Numbered from the stretch's first letter, positions 17,279-26,556 are shown. The stretch is DNA of 64,000 nt from Bacteroidota bacterium (GCA_005882315.1 VBAR01000001.1:941736-1005735), one strand, 5' to 3'. Notes: a model not told the origin generated them from the sequence alone. A program made the numbers and translations.

Positions 17279-18751
17279 CTATTTAAAAATGATCCCTTTA
17301 GAGTTTTGCTGGTACAATCCTTTTTTATTATCGGTCTCTTTAATTGCTGTCGACAAAAATTTTAAATCAGATACATCATCTAATACAATTGCTGTCCTAT
17401 AATCTTTTTTTATGCAGGATAACCTGAGATTACCAAACTGGATCTCTTTTGCATGACGAATATAAATTCCCCATGCTGGTAATTCGCGGAACATAGAAAA
17501 TTCGGGATATGCTGCTGGTTTTTCAGGAACGCTATTCAGTTCGGACAACGAGACTTTTGCAAATAAAGAATTACCACCTCCAGGATGTTTTACATCTATA
17601 TTATTAAAGATAACATTTGTGATCATCGCATCCGGCAAGCCTGCGATGACCACTGCTGGTGAAATATTCCGCGGCATATCTTCTATCGGACCTTCATATT
17701 CATAACCTGAATCTGGCTTATTTGCAGCAATTTCTACTGATACATTTTTTATCCTGACGTTTTCTAGTCTTCCTTTTTTACCTTTTACTCGTTCGCCTAT
17801 TCGTAAAAAAACAGCATGACCAGTATTTAAAACCTGTAAACTATCAACTTCCACATTTTCAATAAATCCTCCATCAACTGCCTCCAATGCAATAGCTGAA
17901 CGATACGTGTTGAATACTTTAATATTGATCAGCCGGACATTTCTGAAACCTCCATGCGATGCTGTTCCGAACTTAATTCCATTAGCACTTGAACGAATGG
18001 TACAATTCCGTACCAATATATTCTGACAAACTGCAGCCGGATCATGTGATTTTAAGCAAACACCATCATCATCAGAATCAATATAAGAATTAGTGATCGC
18101 TACACTATCACAATCCACGATATCAATACCATCATTGTTCCAAAAAGCTCGGCTGTCAACTGTAATACTATCTACACTCAAATTTTTACATTGATCAAAA
18201 GTTTGTACCCAGGCAGCAGCATTACGCATAGTGACTCCGCGTATCAGCACATTTTTACACGACCGAAAATAGATCAGCATAGGCCTGATCTCCACTTCGG
18301 GCCTGTCATTACGAAAAGCATCTTTGATAAGTCCTTTATGAACGAGGGCCGCCACATTTCTCGCAACCTCTCTTCCCTGTCCATCAATAACTCCTTTCCC
18401 GGTAATAGCAATATTCTGCTGATCTTGACATAATAGTAATGCAGTCAACCTTTGCCTGTCATAATCAAATGGGTTTAATGAGCCGAGTAATACTGCTCCT
18501 TCCAGCAAATGCAAACTGACCCCTGATTTAAGATGAATTGACCCGGTAAGAAATCTTCCAACATCGAACACTAACCGGCCGCCTCCCTGTTGCTGGATAT
18601 GATCAATAGCGAATTGTATGGAACGGGTATTAAGAGTTACTCCATCAGAATAGATACCAAACAAAGAAGCTGGGTAATCTTTTGCCTGGCTCTCCATGCA
18701 TTGAAAACAGATGAGCAGGACAATCAAATATTTTTTTATCGTAGCAGTCAT
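17279..18751 (-). CDS. Polygalacturonase-like glycoside hydrolase family 28
   Basis: Secreted GH28 enzyme with a right-handed beta-helix, expected to hydrolyse galacturonic-acid linkages in pectin. The start at 18751 gives a signal peptide (MTATIKKYLIVLLICFQC, cleavage after SQA); a start 10 codons earlier is less convincing. Catalytic-site landmarks are present: NNDGIDI (Asp about residue 207), the SDDDGVCLKS segment (about 227-236), and GIKFGTASHGG. The N-terminal FGIYSDGVTLNTRSIQFAID and FLTGSIHLKSGVSLHL are typical of bacterial GH28. It lies next to a sulfatase and about 4 kb from the main pectin locus, separated by the TIR operon. Exact product preference (homogalacturonan, xylogalacturonan or rhamnogalacturonan) cannot be read from the sequence. 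Confidence 0.9.
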   Translation of the reverse strand: MTATIKKYLIVLLICFQCMESQAKDYPASLFGIYSDGVTLNTRSIQFAIDHIQQQGGGRLVFDVGRFLTGSIHLKSGVSLHLLEGAVLLGSLNPFDYDRQRLTALLLCQDQQNIAITGKGVIDGQGREVARNVAALVHKGLIKDAFRNDRPEVEIRPMLIYFRSCKNVLIRGVTMRNAAAWVQTFDQCKNLSVDSITVDSRAFWNNDGIDIVDCDSVAITNSYIDSDDDGVCLKSHDPAAVCQNILVRNCTIRSSANGIKFGTASHGGFRNVRLINIKVFNTYRSAIALEAVDGGFIENVEVDSLQVLNTGHAVFLRIGERVKGKKGRLENVRIKNVSVEIAANKPDSGYEYEGPIEDMPRNISPAVVIAGLPDAMITNVIFNNIDVKHPGGGNSLFAKVSLSELNSVPEKPAAYPEFSMFRELPAWGIYIRHAKEIQFGNLRLSCIKKDYRTAIVLDDVSDLKFLSTAIKETDNKKGLYQQNSKGIIFK

Positions 18752-18848
18752 GTTTGGGTTTTTAATAAATAGTACAGGCACACACCAATCAGGAAGATCA
18801 CAAGGTTCCCCGTATGCACTCTGTCATAAAACAGTCGATATATTTATT

Positions 18849-20306
18849 TCACTCATTTTCAAAATTCATCATTTGCAACCCCCAGCATCCGTTTTTACCT
18901 CCACAGTTTTTTGCAGCAAGCAAAATGGAATGCAACTTTTTTTGTATTTCAATTGGTAGTGTAGAAACAATGTTTTTTAGTTCGTAAGGATCGTTCTGCG
19001 CATCATAACAACTAACTTCCCCCGTTTCATATTCTACATACAACAGGTTATGAAAACGTAAGGCAGTATAAGAAGGTAGTACACCATCCTCTGCCTCCTG
19101 CCGGTCAGGGTCGTTGCGATCATAATCAACACGACGATGCTCTATGATAGCAAAATTGCGCCAATTGATCTTTTCAGTATTTTGCTCATGAAGAAGATTT
19201 TGTATGTCCTTGCCGTCTGATTCACCTATAAGCTGCGTAGCTGCTAGTGCGGAAAAAGTTGGTGCAAGATCAATGTTTGAGACAATAGCTTTCTGCAAAC
19301 TTCCTTTGGCGACATTGGGTCCGCAGACAATAAGGGGTACACGAATATCAATGTCAAAAGGTGTTTGTTTTCCCTGCAACATTGAATAATCACCTAAGTG
19401 ATAGCCATTGTCGGAACTAAAGAAGATATAGGTATTCCTGCTTATCCCTGTTTCGTTCAGGAGTTTCCGGATATTTCCCAGCATTTCATCAATGGACAAA
19501 ACACAACGTAAACGGTTTCGAAAAATGTTGTCTATGCGGTCAATTTGCTTTGTACCTAACGGTTGCAACTTGCGAAGCCAACCAGGTGCTGTACTATCTG
19601 CCTGTTTATTAAACGCCGGCGTACGCGGTGCTTTTGCCTCATTAAAAAGTTTTTCATGACGGGGAGCCGGTATGAAAGGTCCGTGCGGTGTGAACGTAGC
19701 TATTTCAATAAAAAAAGGATGCTCTTTCCAGGCCCTTATCAGGCTATCGGCACGAGCAGAAAGTACATCTGTAAGATAATCCTGAGGTGTATTTCCGAAA
19801 TGCAAAACTTTTCCGTTGCTATTGATATCATAATCGAAATTGCGATAACCTGCTCCAGACACAAACCAATCTGACCAACCGGAAAGTGGCTGATGTTTGC
19901 GTGGTAAATATCCATTCAAAAATTTACCCATCATGGCTGTTTTGTAGCCAGCATTCTGAAGCGACACACAAAAACTTTCCTGCGCATCACCATAGTCCAT
20001 ATATGCTTCATAACCGCCATTTGGTTTTGTATTGGTCTCAACATGGGTGTTGTGTGGCAACATGCCTGTGAATATAGAAGATCTTGAAGGACAGCAAAGA
20101 GAATTGCTGACATAGTAATCGCTGAATGTTACACCTTCCTTCTGCATGGCTTTCAGGTTCGGCATAAAATCAACCAGGTTATTCGCATAATCATCAGTGA
20201 GTATAAAGATGATGTTCGGTTTTTTAATATCCTGTAGTTGGGCATTTCCGGCAAATGCATTGGTCCAAAAAAGAAGTATTAGAAAATATCGTTTGAAAAT
20301 TTTCAT
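18849..20306 (-). CDS. Secreted sulfatase (type I, formylglycine-dependent)
   Basis: Sulfatase of 485 residues with a signal peptide (ending NAFAGNAQ). The maturation motif C-C-P-S-R starts at Cys71, the residue expected to be converted to formylglycine by an anaerobic- or FGE-type modifying enzyme encoded elsewhere. Other landmarks are the metal-binding IIFILTDDY near residue 35, FTPHGPF, and FFSSDNGYHLGDYSML. Regions resemble N-sulfoglucosamine sulfohydrolase and arylsulfatase A-like enzymes; the substrate is unknown. It is encoded 97 bases upstream of the GH28 gene in the same direction, which suggests joint action on a sulfated or complex acidic glycan, although land-plant pectin itself is not sulfated. 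Confidence 0.9.
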   Translation of the reverse strand: MKIFKRYFLILLFWTNAFAGNAQLQDIKKPNIIFILTDDYANNLVDFMPNLKAMQKEGVTFSDYYVSNSLCCPSRSSIFTGMLPHNTHVETNTKPNGGYEAYMDYGDAQESFCVSLQNAGYKTAMMGKFLNGYLPRKHQPLSGWSDWFVSGAGYRNFDYDINSNGKVLHFGNTPQDYLTDVLSARADSLIRAWKEHPFFIEIATFTPHGPFIPAPRHEKLFNEAKAPRTPAFNKQADSTAPGWLRKLQPLGTKQIDRIDNIFRNRLRCVLSIDEMLGNIRKLLNETGISRNTYIFFSSDNGYHLGDYSMLQGKQTPFDIDIRVPLIVCGPNVAKGSLQKAIVSNIDLAPTFSALAATQLIGESDGKDIQNLLHEQNTEKINWRNFAIIEHRRVDYDRNDPDRQEAEDGVLPSYTALRFHNLLYVEYETGEVSCYDAQNDPYELKNIVSTLPIEIQKKLHSILLAAKNCGGKNGCWGLQMMNFENE

Positions 20307-20384
20307 ACTTTAAGTTTCCTGCTTTGAACAAAGATATTATTTAGAACAAACACGAAATCATGAGTGATGTCACATTGAAAGTTG

Positions 20385-20456
20385 TAGTCCCGACAGGAAT
20401 CGAACCTGTATCAAAAGTTTAGGAAACTTCTATTCTATCCATTGAACTACGGGACC
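20385..20456 (-). tRNA. tRNA-Arg (anticodon CCT)
   Basis: A full cloverleaf can be drawn on the minus strand: acceptor GGTCCCG with CGGGACT (first pair G-T), D arm GTTC/GAAT, anticodon stem GAAGT/ACTTT with loop TTCCTAA giving anticodon CCT (reads AGG), variable loop, and T arm ACAGG/CCTGT with loop TTCGATT. Length is 72 nt; CCA is not encoded. It stands alone between the sulfatase and the VOC gene. Confidence 0.95.
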
Positions 20457-20599
20457 AGTTCCTTCAGAATTTGAGGACTGCAAATATCCTGATTTTATTG
20501 AAAAAGGAAAGGATTATATTTGGCAAAAGCTGAAATCTTCTTGTCGTTTTGGATGCTAAGAAATAATATACAGTTCGATTAATCATTTAACTCAACCAA

Positions 20600-21064
20600 A
20601 TGTTCAGATTTTTTTTAACCCTGCTTGCAGCTGTATTGATTTTTACACCGCAAAAAAGCAATGCACAAACGAGTTCGCATAATGCTAAGTTTAATCATCT
20701 TGCTATTTATGTTGTGAACCTGCAACGTTCGGGTGATTTTTATAAAAATGTTATTGGTCTTGATACAATTCCTGAACCTTTTCATGATGGAAAACATCTC
20801 TGGCTGAAAACCGGCCCCGGTAATGCTATGCATATTATTGAAGGAGCTGATAAACCCAAAGAATATTTTAAAGCAAATCATATTTGCTTCAGTGTAAATT
20901 CTATGGAATCATTTATCTCTACGCTTAATAAAAAAGGAATCGGATTTGAAGATTTTACTGGCTCTAAAAACAATAAAGTAACTACAAGGCCTGATGGGGT
21001 AAAACAGATCTGGTTACAAGACCCCGATGGCTATTGGATCGAGATCAATGACGCAAAGGAATAA
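20600..21064 (+). CDS. Secreted VOC-superfamily protein (glyoxalase/bleomycin-resistance fold)
   Basis: A 154-residue protein with an N-terminal signal peptide (about residues 1-22, ending SNAQ) followed by one VOC domain: NHLAIYVVNLQRSGDFYKNVIGL, HLWLKTGPGNAMHIIEG, NHICFSV and the closing IWLQDPDGYWIEI. The histidine in NHLAI, those in the central strands, and the glutamate in WIEIND are placed as metal ligands in glyoxalase-type VOC proteins. Export to the periplasm is unusual for glyoxalase I itself, so it may be a metal-dependent dioxygenase or binding protein of unknown substrate. It stands alone between the tRNA and the TPR gene. Confidence 0.82.
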   Translation: MFRFFLTLLAAVLIFTPQKSNAQTSSHNAKFNHLAIYVVNLQRSGDFYKNVIGLDTIPEPFHDGKHLWLKTGPGNAMHIIEGADKPKEYFKANHICFSVNSMESFISTLNKKGIGFEDFTGSKNNKVTTRPDGVKQIWLQDPDGYWIEINDAKE

Positions 21065-21089
21065 TCACATGTCATAGGCGTCAAGACCT

Positions 21090-21097
21090 TATCTTTG
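21090..21097 (+). promoter_or_regulatory. Bacteroidota -7 element, TATCTTTG
   Basis: Exact match to TAnnTTTG, 20 bases before the TPR gene start. A TTTG at the -33 position is not evident, so this is a half-supported promoter. Confidence 0.4.
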
Positions 21098-21117
21098 CCC
21101 TCCCAAAAATGTGAAGT

Positions 21118-21789
21118 ATGAAGCTCTACAATGTTTTAATAAAATACCGGCTTATTCTTGGTTTGGTACTGATGGCTGCCGGTGGTTATGTAAATTATTC
21201 TGCCAGTTTCTGGCCTGCATTTCCACTCTATTTGGTTGGTGCAATACTCGTTGCAGGACATTTTTTCTTTGGTCCTTTGCGCCTCATACAGGAGTGTATG
21301 GAAAATGGTGATATGGAAGGAGCTGAAAAAATTCTTAACTCAATAAAGTTCCCCAGTCTTTTATTCAAACCTATTCGTTCAGTATATTATACATTACGTG
21401 GAAATATGGCAATGGTGAAACAGGATTTTGAAGGAGCTGAGCGGGATATTAAAAAAGGAACTGCTTTAATGAGTGGCGGCGGAATGATGCAGGATCAATT
21501 GAAACAGGCCGAAGGGGCCAACAAACTGCAACTCGGTATGCTCTCCATGCAAAAGAATGATTTGAAAGGAGCAGAAAGTTATATCCGTGCAGCTCTTCGT
21601 GCCGGCTTGCCTGATAAAGAAAATGAAGCGGCTGCTTACCTGCAAATGTGCAGCCTGATGATGAACAAAAGAGAATTCCGTGCAGCAAAAGATTTTTTCA
21701 GAAAAGCAAAAGCATTAAAGCCAACAACACCGCAGATCGTTGACCAGATAAAACAGATCGAAAAATATATAACCCGGATGCCGGGTTAA
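21118..21789 (+). CDS. Membrane-anchored tetratricopeptide-repeat protein
   Basis: A 223-residue protein. Two hydrophobic segments (about residues 11-27 and 32-50) form an N-terminal hairpin in the membrane. The rest is helical repeats with TPR-like spacing: GDMEGAEKILNSI, GNMAMVKQDFEGAERDIKKG, LGMLSMQKNDLKGAESYIRAAL and MMNKREFRAAKDFFRKAKALKP. The product is probably a scaffold on the cytoplasmic face; I cannot assign a partner. The ATG at 21109 is followed directly by TGA, so 21118 is the real start. A strong hairpin terminator follows. Confidence 0.78.
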   Translation: MKLYNVLIKYRLILGLVLMAAGGYVNYSASFWPAFPLYLVGAILVAGHFFFGPLRLIQECMENGDMEGAEKILNSIKFPSLLFKPIRSVYYTLRGNMAMVKQDFEGAERDIKKGTALMSGGGMMQDQLKQAEGANKLQLGMLSMQKNDLKGAESYIRAALRAGLPDKENEAAAYLQMCSLMMNKREFRAAKDFFRKAKALKPTTPQIVDQIKQIEKYITRMPG

Positions 21790-21809
21790 AAAGAATAGAT
21801 AATTATTTA

Positions 21810-21845
21810 AATGGTTAATAAGGTTTCTTATTAACCATTTTTGTT
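21810..21845 (+). terminator. Rho-independent terminator after the TPR gene
   Basis: Perfect 13-bp stem (arms 21810-21822 and 21827-21839) with loop GTTT, followed by TTTGTTTT. It starts 20 bases after the TPR gene stop and its tail overlaps the promoter region of the helicase gene. Confidence 0.75.
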
Positions 21846-21852
21846 TTAAGGT

Positions 21853-21860
21853 TAACTTTG
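21853..21860 (+). promoter_or_regulatory. Bacteroidota -7 element, TAACTTTG, abutting a start codon
   Basis: Exact TAnnTTTG match with only 4 bases (atag) before the helicase ATG at 21865. Transcription would begin at or next to the start codon, implying a leaderless mRNA. No clear TTTG lies at the -33 distance. Confidence 0.45.
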
Positions 21861-21864
21861 ATAG

Positions 21865-24800
21865 ATGCCCATCAATAAAGAAAAATTACAGGAACAATTT
21901 TCAGTTCAATATGAAAAGCTGAATGAACGGCAACGCAAAGCTGTAGATACGATCGATGGACCTGTGATGGTAATTGCCGGGCCCGGCACAGGAAAAACAC
22001 AGATACTTGCCAGTCGTATCGGGAAAATTTTACTGGACACTGATGCATTACCTGAAAATATTCTTTGCCTTACCTATACTGATGCAGGTGTAGTGGCAAT
22101 GCGCAAACGGTTATTAAACTTCATTGGCCCCGATGCTTACAAAGTAAACATCTGCACCTTTCATGCCTTCTGTAATGACGTGATACAGGAAAACCTTTCT
22201 TTATTTGAAAAAACAGCATTGGACCCTGTATCTGATCTTGAGCAAATTGAATTTTTCAAAGAACTGATTGATTCATTTCCAAAAAATAATCCGCTGAAAC
22301 GTTATCGGGGTGATGTGTATTTCGAGGTCAACAATCTCCGTAATCTTTTCAGCACAATGAAAAGAGAAGGATGGACGCCAGCACATATCGATCAGAAAAT
22401 AGACGAGTATTTAAATGATCTGCCTAATCGTGAAGAATTTATTTATAAAAGAAAGTTTAAAGAATTTAGTGCCGGCGATTTAAAGAAAGATAAAATAGAA
22501 GAAGAAAAGGAAAAAATGGAAAAGCTGAGAGCCGCTGTAAATGAATTTGACCGCTACCAACAACTGATGCGAAAAAAGAACCGCTATGATTTTGATGATA
22601 TGATCAACTGGGTCATTAAAGCATTTGAAGAAAATAAAAATCTGCTGGCCCGCTACCAGGAACAATTTCTTTATATACTTGCCGATGAATTCCAGGATAC
22701 AAGTGGCACACAAAACCGAATCATTGAACTGCTGATCAATTATTGGGATAGACCAAATGTGTTTGTCGTAGGTGATGATGATCAGAGTATCTTCCGTTTC
22801 CAGGGGGCCAATATTGAAAACATGATGCTGTTTGCCAACAGCTATAAAAATGATCTGCTTACTGTAGTGCTTGCTGATAATTACCGTTCTACCCAACCTA
22901 TACTTGATGCATCCAGATCAGTAATTGAAAGAAACGAGGAACGACTGGTAAAAAAAATTGATGGCCTTTCAAAAGAACTTATTTCAGTTAAACCAAATCT
23001 GAATACTTTAACCAACAAGCCGCTGATCAAAGAATATGAAACACAGCGGCAGGAAATGATTGATATCACATTACAGATACAAAAACTATTGGCAGAAGGA
23101 ACGGCACCTGGAAAGATCGCTGTTATCTATAAAGAAAATAAATACGGTGAAGAGCTGGCCAATTATTTCCGGCTGAGGAAAATTCCTTACTATAGCAAAC
23201 GTAATATCAATATCCTTGAGTTACCACTGGCGCAAAAAATACTTTTACAATTAAAATATCTCGCTGCTGAGCATGATGTGTCTTATGGTGGTGATGAAAT
23301 GCTGTTTGAATTATTGCATGCATCATGGTTTAATATTCCTGCTATTGAAATTGCAAAACTGAGTGTGGAATCAGCCGGCACACGGTTCAGCGATCATCCG
23401 CTTTCATTCCGAAAATTACTATTTGATAAAAGCAATGCGCCGGCAAAAGATCTGTTTACTCCATCCATTCAAGATGGATTAAAAAAAGCAAGTGCCATTA
23501 TTGAAGAATTGATCCATGATGTTCCCAATCTTACTCTTCAACAATTATTTGAAAACAGTATTCGTAAAACAGGCATACTATCATCTATCATGCAGGCAGA
23601 TGATAAACATTTTCAATTGCAGGTATTGACCGGTTTGTTTGATTTTATAAAAGAAGAGACCCGTCGGAAACCAACAATGGGTTTAAAAGAACTGATAGCC
23701 ATAATCAGTTTAATGGAATCTGAAGATATCAGGCTGCCATTGGTACAGGCAAGTGGTAATGAGAAAGGTGTTAACCTTCTTACAACACATGGTTCAAAAG
23801 GTTTAGAATTTGAACATGTATTCTTTGCCGGTTGTAATGCCGGTTTCTGGGAAAAGAAAAGAAAGCCTGGTGGCGGATATAAATTACCGGATACGATCTT
23901 TGACTCTTTACCGAAGCATAATGAAGACGAAGAGTTGCGCCGCTTATTTTATGTAGCTATCACCCGTGCTGAAAAACATCTCTGTATTTCATTCAGCCGG
24001 TTACGCAATGATGGTAAAGAAATGGAGCCTTCTATGTTTGTAGCAGAATTACAGGAAGGTCAGCAACTGCCGGTTGAAAAGGTCTTTATAAGTGATGAAC
24101 TGCTGAGTGAGTTTTCTGTTTTACATTTTACAGAAACAGCAATACCCGAAATTGAAAAAGCAGAAAAAGATTTTGTTGAAAAGCTGCTGGAAAAATTCAC
24201 CATGAATGTGACAGCACTGAACAACTACTTGAAATGTCCATTGAATTTCTACTTTAATAACCTGGTTCGCATTCCTTCCGGAAAATCTGAAGCTACCGAG
24301 TTTGGTTCATCTGTTCACTATGCTTTGGAACAGTTATTCAGAAAAATGCAGGATGGAAAGAAAGAAGAGTTTTCCTCAAAAGAGATCTTTATAAAAGACT
24401 TTGAATGGTATATGCATCGCCATCGTGAAAGCTTTACAAAAGAACAGTTTGATAGAAGAATTGAATATGGTCATGAGGTACTCGGTAATTATTATGATGT
24501 GTACATCAATAAGTTTAATAAGATCGTTGCTATTGAAAGAAATATTCGAAATGTTGTGGTAAGTGGTGTGCCCTTAAAAGGCAAACTGGATAAACTGGAA
24601 TTTGATGGCAAATCAGTAAATGTAGTGGATTATAAAACCGGTGATCCCGAGAAGGCAATCCCGAAATTAAAAGGCCCATCCGATAAAGATCCGAATGGTG
24701 GTGACTACTGGCGTCAGGCAGTGTTTTATAAAATTCTTGTTGACAATTACGAACAAAAAAGCTGGAAAGTAGTAAGCTCTGAGTTTGATTTTATTGAACC

Positions 24801-25014
24801 GGATAAAAAGAAAAAATACAGTAAAGAAAAATTATACATCAACCCAGCTGACATAACAACTGTAACTGAACAGATAAAAATGGTATGGGCAAAAATACAA
24901 GCTCATGATTTTTATACCGGTTGCGGAAAAGAAGATTGCCATTGGTGCAATTTTGTTAAAACTAATGATCTCGCTGTTGTCCTGCATGAGCAGGAAGAAG
25001 AAACAGAGCAATGA
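21865..25014 (+). CDS. UvrD/Rep-type ATP-dependent helicase fused to a PD-(D/E)XK nuclease
   Basis: A 1049-residue SF1A helicase-nuclease for DNA repair. Helicase landmarks in order: Q-like ERQRKAVD, Walker A AGPGTGKTQ (about residue 38), motif II LADEFQDTSGTQ, motif III VGDDDQSIFRFQG, motif V LLTTHGSKGLEFEHVF, motif VI FYVAITRAEKHL. The C-terminal 270 residues are a RecB/AddB-type nuclease with the GKLDKLE and VVDYKTG active-site motifs (about residues 906 and 922). Four cysteines, one at about 791 (LKCPLNFYF) and three in GCGKEDCHWC (about 1020-1028), are spaced as the Fe-S cluster ligands of AddB and related nucleases. It is a single-chain architecture; no AddB or RecC partner is adjacent. 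Confidence 0.9.
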   Translation: MPINKEKLQEQFSVQYEKLNERQRKAVDTIDGPVMVIAGPGTGKTQILASRIGKILLDTDALPENILCLTYTDAGVVAMRKRLLNFIGPDAYKVNICTFHAFCNDVIQENLSLFEKTALDPVSDLEQIEFFKELIDSFPKNNPLKRYRGDVYFEVNNLRNLFSTMKREGWTPAHIDQKIDEYLNDLPNREEFIYKRKFKEFSAGDLKKDKIEEEKEKMEKLRAAVNEFDRYQQLMRKKNRYDFDDMINWVIKAFEENKNLLARYQEQFLYILADEFQDTSGTQNRIIELLINYWDRPNVFVVGDDDQSIFRFQGANIENMMLFANSYKNDLLTVVLADNYRSTQPILDASRSVIERNEERLVKKIDGLSKELISVKPNLNTLTNKPLIKEYETQRQEMIDITLQIQKLLAEGTAPGKIAVIYKENKYGEELANYFRLRKIPYYSKRNINILELPLAQKILLQLKYLAAEHDVSYGGDEMLFELLHASWFNIPAIEIAKLSVESAGTRFSDHPLSFRKLLFDKSNAPAKDLFTPSIQDGLKKASAIIEELIHDVPNLTLQQLFENSIRKTGILSSIMQADDKHFQLQVLTGLFDFIKEETRRKPTMGLKELIAIISLMESEDIRLPLVQASGNEKGVNLLTTHGSKGLEFEHVFFAGCNAGFWEKKRKPGGGYKLPDTIFDSLPKHNEDEELRRLFYVAITRAEKHLCISFSRLRNDGKEMEPSMFVAELQEGQQLPVEKVFISDELLSEFSVLHFTETAIPEIEKAEKDFVEKLLEKFTMNVTALNNYLKCPLNFYFNNLVRIPSGKSEATEFGSSVHYALEQLFRKMQDGKKEEFSSKEIFIKDFEWYMHRHRESFTKEQFDRRIEYGHEVLGNYYDVYINKFNKIVAIERNIRNVVVSGVPLKGKLDKLEFDGKSVNVVDYKTGDPEKAIPKLKGPSDKDPNGGDYWRQAVFYKILVDNYEQKSWKVVSSEFDFIEPDKKKKYSKEKLYINPADITTVTEQIKMVWAKIQAHDFYTGCGKEDCHWCNFVKTNDLAVVLHEQEEETEQ

Positions 25015-25016
25015 CC

Positions 25017-25032
25017 TGCCTGGCGGTAGGCA
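25017..25032. repeat. Small imperfect palindrome after the helicase gene
   Basis: TGCCTGGCGGTAGGCA forms a 5-bp stem (TGCCT/AGGCA) with loop GGCGGT, starting 2 bases after the helicase stop. It resembles short GC-rich intergenic repeats seen in Bacteroidota, but only one copy is visible here. It is not followed by a T-run. Confidence 0.35.
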
Positions 25033-25094
25033 AGGTTAACATCCCTTTGAATTAATTTACAAAAGCATTTACAGGCAAATGCCATAAAACGGGT

Positions 25095-25102
25095 TAAGTT
25101 TG
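25095..25102 (+). promoter_or_regulatory. Bacteroidota -7 element, TAAGTTTG
   Basis: Exact TAnnTTTG match ending 8 bases before the ATG at 25111. This suggests a transcript with almost no leader for the Ig-like lipoprotein. The -33 element is not clear. Confidence 0.4.
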
Positions 25103-25110
25103 CGGCCTTA

Positions 25111-26550
25111 ATGAAGCAATATTCTGCGATATCATTTTTTCTTGTTTTTATGATCTCTTTGATCAGTTTAATTGGAGATTCAGGATGTGCTAATATCATT
25201 CCTCCACAAGGAGGCCCCAGGGATTCTTTACCACCTCTTTTAGTTAAAGTAAATCCAAAGGATTCTGCACTCAATTTTACCGGGAATAAGATCACTTTCA
25301 CATTTGATGAGTATGTAGAATTGCAAAATGTTCAACAGAATCTTATTATTACGCCAATTCCGCAAAACATCCCGGTTGTGGAATCTAAGCTAAACAGTGT
25401 AACAGTAAAATTGAAAGATTCGTTGGAATCCAATACAACCTACACAATCAGTTTTGGTGAATCTATCAAGGACTATACAGAAAGTAATATATTAAAAAAT
25501 CTTACTTACCGTTTCTCTACCGGGCAAGCATTGGATTCACTGACGCTTTCAGGAAAGATTATTTTAGCTGAAACAGGGAAACCAGATACAGGGATGATCG
25601 TAATGCTTCACAAGAATGGGAGAGACTCAGCGTTGATGAATGAAAAGCCTCGTTATATTACCAAATTAAATAGGCGGGGAGAATTTACTTTTCAGAATCT
25701 TCCATCCGCTACTTATTATTTATATGCAATAAATGCTGAAGGTGGTTCTTACCGGTATTCCGGTGGCAACCAGCTTTTTGCTTTTGCCGATAAGCCGGTC
25801 ACTATCAAACCGCAGAGTGATACAATAACCCTGTATGCTTATGCTGAGAAAGAAGAAGAAAAGAAAAGATCAACAGGGGTGCCTTCATTGGGAGCCGGGA
25901 GAGGAAGAGGGGCTAATATTGCCACCGGCGCTGATAAACGTTTGAAATATCAAACATCGATCAAAGATGGTAAACAGGATCTACTGGAAAATTTTAGTTT
26001 CAAATTTGAAACGCCAATAAGATCATTTGATCCATCAAAAATTTATTTTTCAACTGATACAACATACAAAGCCGTCTCTACCCCATTCAACTGGATACTT
26101 GATTCAATCAAAACAAAACTTGAATTAAAAACCGCCTGGAAAGAAAACACTTTATACAATTTAGTTTTTGAAACTGGTTTTGCTGAAGATACTCTTGGAC
26201 GCCGTATCCTTAAAAAAGATACCCTGAGTTTCCATACAAGAGAAAAGAATTCTTATGGCGAGCTGAAACTGAATTTTAAAAATATTGATCAAAGCAAAAA
26301 CCCAGTACTTCAATTTGTACAAAATGGAATTGTTCTTTTTTCTAGCCCTCTTACTACTAACCAATACAGCAATTCATTATTTAATCCCGGCGAATACGAG
26401 CTACGTATTCTCATTGATGAAAATAAGAACGGCATTTGGGATCCGGGTGATTTTTTTGGCAAACGCAAACAACCGGAACTGGTAAAACCCATTGACAGAA
26501 AAATAACTGTGAAATCAAACTGGCAGAATGAGTTTGATATAACATTGTGA
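25111..26550 (+). CDS. Ig-like (Big_5 type) domain lipoprotein
   Basis: A 479-residue protein with a signal and probable lipobox cysteine at residue 26 (GDSGCANIIPP). The conserved N-terminal block IPPQGGPRDSLPP...NFTGNKITFTFDEYVEL is the Big_5 Ig-like domain widespread in Bacteroidota (family knowledge). The middle contains a carboxypeptidase-regulatory-like segment (ITKLNRRGEFTFQNLPSATYYLYAI) and a low-complexity Lys/Glu and Gly/Arg-rich stretch (about residues 245-275). The C-terminus has the ELRILIDENKNGIWDPGDF motif. It is probably an outer-membrane or periplasmic structural protein; no enzymatic role is visible. It precedes recR, with an inverted repeat between them. Confidence 0.8.
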   Translation: MKQYSAISFFLVFMISLISLIGDSGCANIIPPQGGPRDSLPPLLVKVNPKDSALNFTGNKITFTFDEYVELQNVQQNLIITPIPQNIPVVESKLNSVTVKLKDSLESNTTYTISFGESIKDYTESNILKNLTYRFSTGQALDSLTLSGKIILAETGKPDTGMIVMLHKNGRDSALMNEKPRYITKLNRRGEFTFQNLPSATYYLYAINAEGGSYRYSGGNQLFAFADKPVTIKPQSDTITLYAYAEKEEEKKRSTGVPSLGAGRGRGANIATGADKRLKYQTSIKDGKQDLLENFSFKFETPIRSFDPSKIYFSTDTTYKAVSTPFNWILDSIKTKLELKTAWKENTLYNLVFETGFAEDTLGRRILKKDTLSFHTREKNSYGELKLNFKNIDQSKNPVLQFVQNGIVLFSSPLTTNQYSNSLFNPGEYELRILIDENKNGIWDPGDFFGKRKQPELVKPIDRKITVKSNWQNEFDITL

Positions 26551-26556
26551 ATGGGC

